64,000 bases of DNA, from the NCBI GenBank assembly GCA_951802425.1, contig OX637802.1:1302001-1366000 (forward strand), read 5' to 3'. The notes under the pieces are model-generated. The model had not been told where the DNA came from. It saw only the letters and a list, made by a program, of their open reading frames with translations, and ran no database searches. A program made the position numbers and the translations under genes. The stretch comes from Clavaria fumosa (taxonomy: Eukaryota; Basidiomycota; Agaricomycetes; Agaricales; Clavariaceae). This document shows positions 63,392 through 64,000 of this stretch, in pieces (positions within the stretch are counted from its first letter, which is position 1; every line of letters begins with the position of its first letter).

Positions 63392-63514
63392 AGGTTGTTA
63401 CTTGTCAACAACTGTTGGGTTGACTCTCAGCTTTTCAAGGGACTTGGGTGAAGTCAGAATGTGATTGGGAGTAACAACCTAAGGGAAGTTGTTACATGGG
63501 TAGCTACTTATATA
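63392..63514 (-). promoter_or_regulatory. TATA box, predicted start and self-priming site of B2
   Basis: Sense TATATAAG (63514-63507), AGGTTGTTACT (63480-63470) and its complement AGTAACAACCT (63402-63392) next to the LTR. TGAGTCA sites at 63536-63542 and 63585-63591. Confidence 0.75.
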
Positions 63515-63720
63515 GTACAGAGACACAAGTCAAAGTGAGTCACAGCAGGAGGTGATAGACATGTGTGGGCAATGAGGCATGGCATGAGTCATACGTGAAG
63601 AAGTGAAAGAGGGGTAGCATGTGGCATGTGACAAGGACAAGGGAAGGGTGTGTGCATGGCATGAAGGGTGGAAAAGAGGGGTGTGATGTGAGAAGGGGGT
63701 CATGTGGCAAAACTCTAACA
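63403..63720 (-). repeat. 5' LTR of B2
   Basis: 318 bp, related to the split 3' LTR (40065-40226 and 49978-50154); the latter has about 20 extra bases near 40118. Confidence 0.92.
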
Positions 63721-63733
63721 GTCCTCCTGTCTT

Positions 63734-63855
63734 TGCTGGAGATCTGTCAGGACCCATTCATTTTTCCCTTGCCCAAGCCGACTCTACTGACACCTGCTGG
63801 AGATCTGTCAGGACCCATTCATTTTTCCCTTGCCCAAGCTGACTCTACTGACACC
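63734..63855. repeat. 61 bp tandem duplication
   Basis: 63734-63794 is repeated at 63795-63855 with one change seen. It lies in sequence outside B2; the rest to 64000 has no feature I can support. Confidence 0.92.
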
Positions 63856-64000
63856 TACGACTCCCCCAACAGCTCTATACAACCTCGCGAGCCCCTCTAC
63901 ACACTTCTGGAACCCACCATCCCCTTCCGGAAGCCTCCCCAACCTCCCCCGCCTTTACACGACACTTGCAACCATGACACCATACTCATGGAACTCCTTG

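Larger units (their letters stand above)
40065..63720 (-). mobile_element. Ty3/gypsy element B2, shattered by at least seven insertions
   Basis: A second B-family element (minus). 3' LTR: 40065-40226 plus 49978-50154. 5' LTR: 63403-63720. Flanks GTTCT (40060-40064) and GTCCT (63721-63725) are a probable target duplication with one change. Insertions into it: element C, an unknown 0.9 kb sequence, Gag-only copies 2, 3, 4 and 5, and one solo LTR. With these removed the order is ORF0, gag, pol, ORF3 as in B1. Confidence 0.9.

Noticed and set aside
1..64000. CRISPR arrays, rRNA or tRNA genes
   Set aside because: None seen. The repeats here are LTRs, inverted repeats or minisatellites, and the only tRNA-like sequence is the D primer site.

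Overview
The window is a dense nest of transposable elements from what looks like a filamentous basidiomycete, probably an agaricomycete. The evidence is chromodomain Ty3/gypsy elements with Tf1/sushi-type self-priming signals, a Tad-like LINE with an RNase H domain, and a DNA transposon whose genes have 45-60 nt introns. Species is not determinable from sequence alone. I see no convincing host single-copy gene, rRNA, tRNA or CRISPR array. Almost all protein-coding potential belongs to mobile elements.

Layout. 1-6810: Ty3/gypsy element A (minus), cut by the window start, with a solo LTR in its 5' LTR. 6811-8238: gag remnant of another gypsy element (E). 8516-8755: small unknown plus-strand ORF. 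8890-13352 and 28027-30490: one Tad-like LINE (minus), split by a 14.7 kb nest. In that nest an old solo LTR (13353) is split by a younger solo LTR (13655), which is split by a 14.0 kb gypsy element D (13743-27765, identical-looking 2003 bp LTRs). D is itself split by a 1.37 kb Gag-only element (19533-20904). 30.5-32.0 kb: a perfect 29 bp hairpin and a minisatellite. 31995-39026: gypsy element B1 (minus). 39671-40060: fragment of a coiled-coil ORF. 40065-63720: gypsy element B2 (minus), itself hit by element C (40227-49972), an unknown 0.9 kb insert, a solo LTR and four Gag-only elements. C contains a solo LTR, a roughly 6 kb internal inversion and a 3.8 kb Tc1/mariner-IS630 type transposon carrying a second, transcription-factor-like gene.

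The most interesting system is the small Gag-only LTR retrotransposon: five full copies of 1372-1378 bp and five solo LTRs, every one with a perfect 5 bp target duplication and every one inside another transposon. Each full copy has two LTRs, a Tf1-like self-priming site, a polypurine tract and one intact 223-codon ORF with a CCHC zinc knuckle, but no protease, reverse transcriptase or integrase, so it must be mobilised in trans. Other points worth attention are an accessory ORF with its own TATA box and host-like CpG content in D, an extra 3' ORF and a 5' leader ORF conserved between B1 and B2, reciprocal CGA-to-TGA decay between related copies, and the passenger gene in the DNA transposon.

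How the parts work together. Families A, B and C encode Gag, aspartic protease, reverse transcriptase, RNase H, integrase and a C-terminal chromodomain, but the copies here are broken by stops or catalytic changes. D is intact apart from the inserted Gag-only element. The Gag-only family plausibly borrows polymerase and integrase from a chromodomain gypsy element, which would also explain why it lands in transposon-rich DNA.
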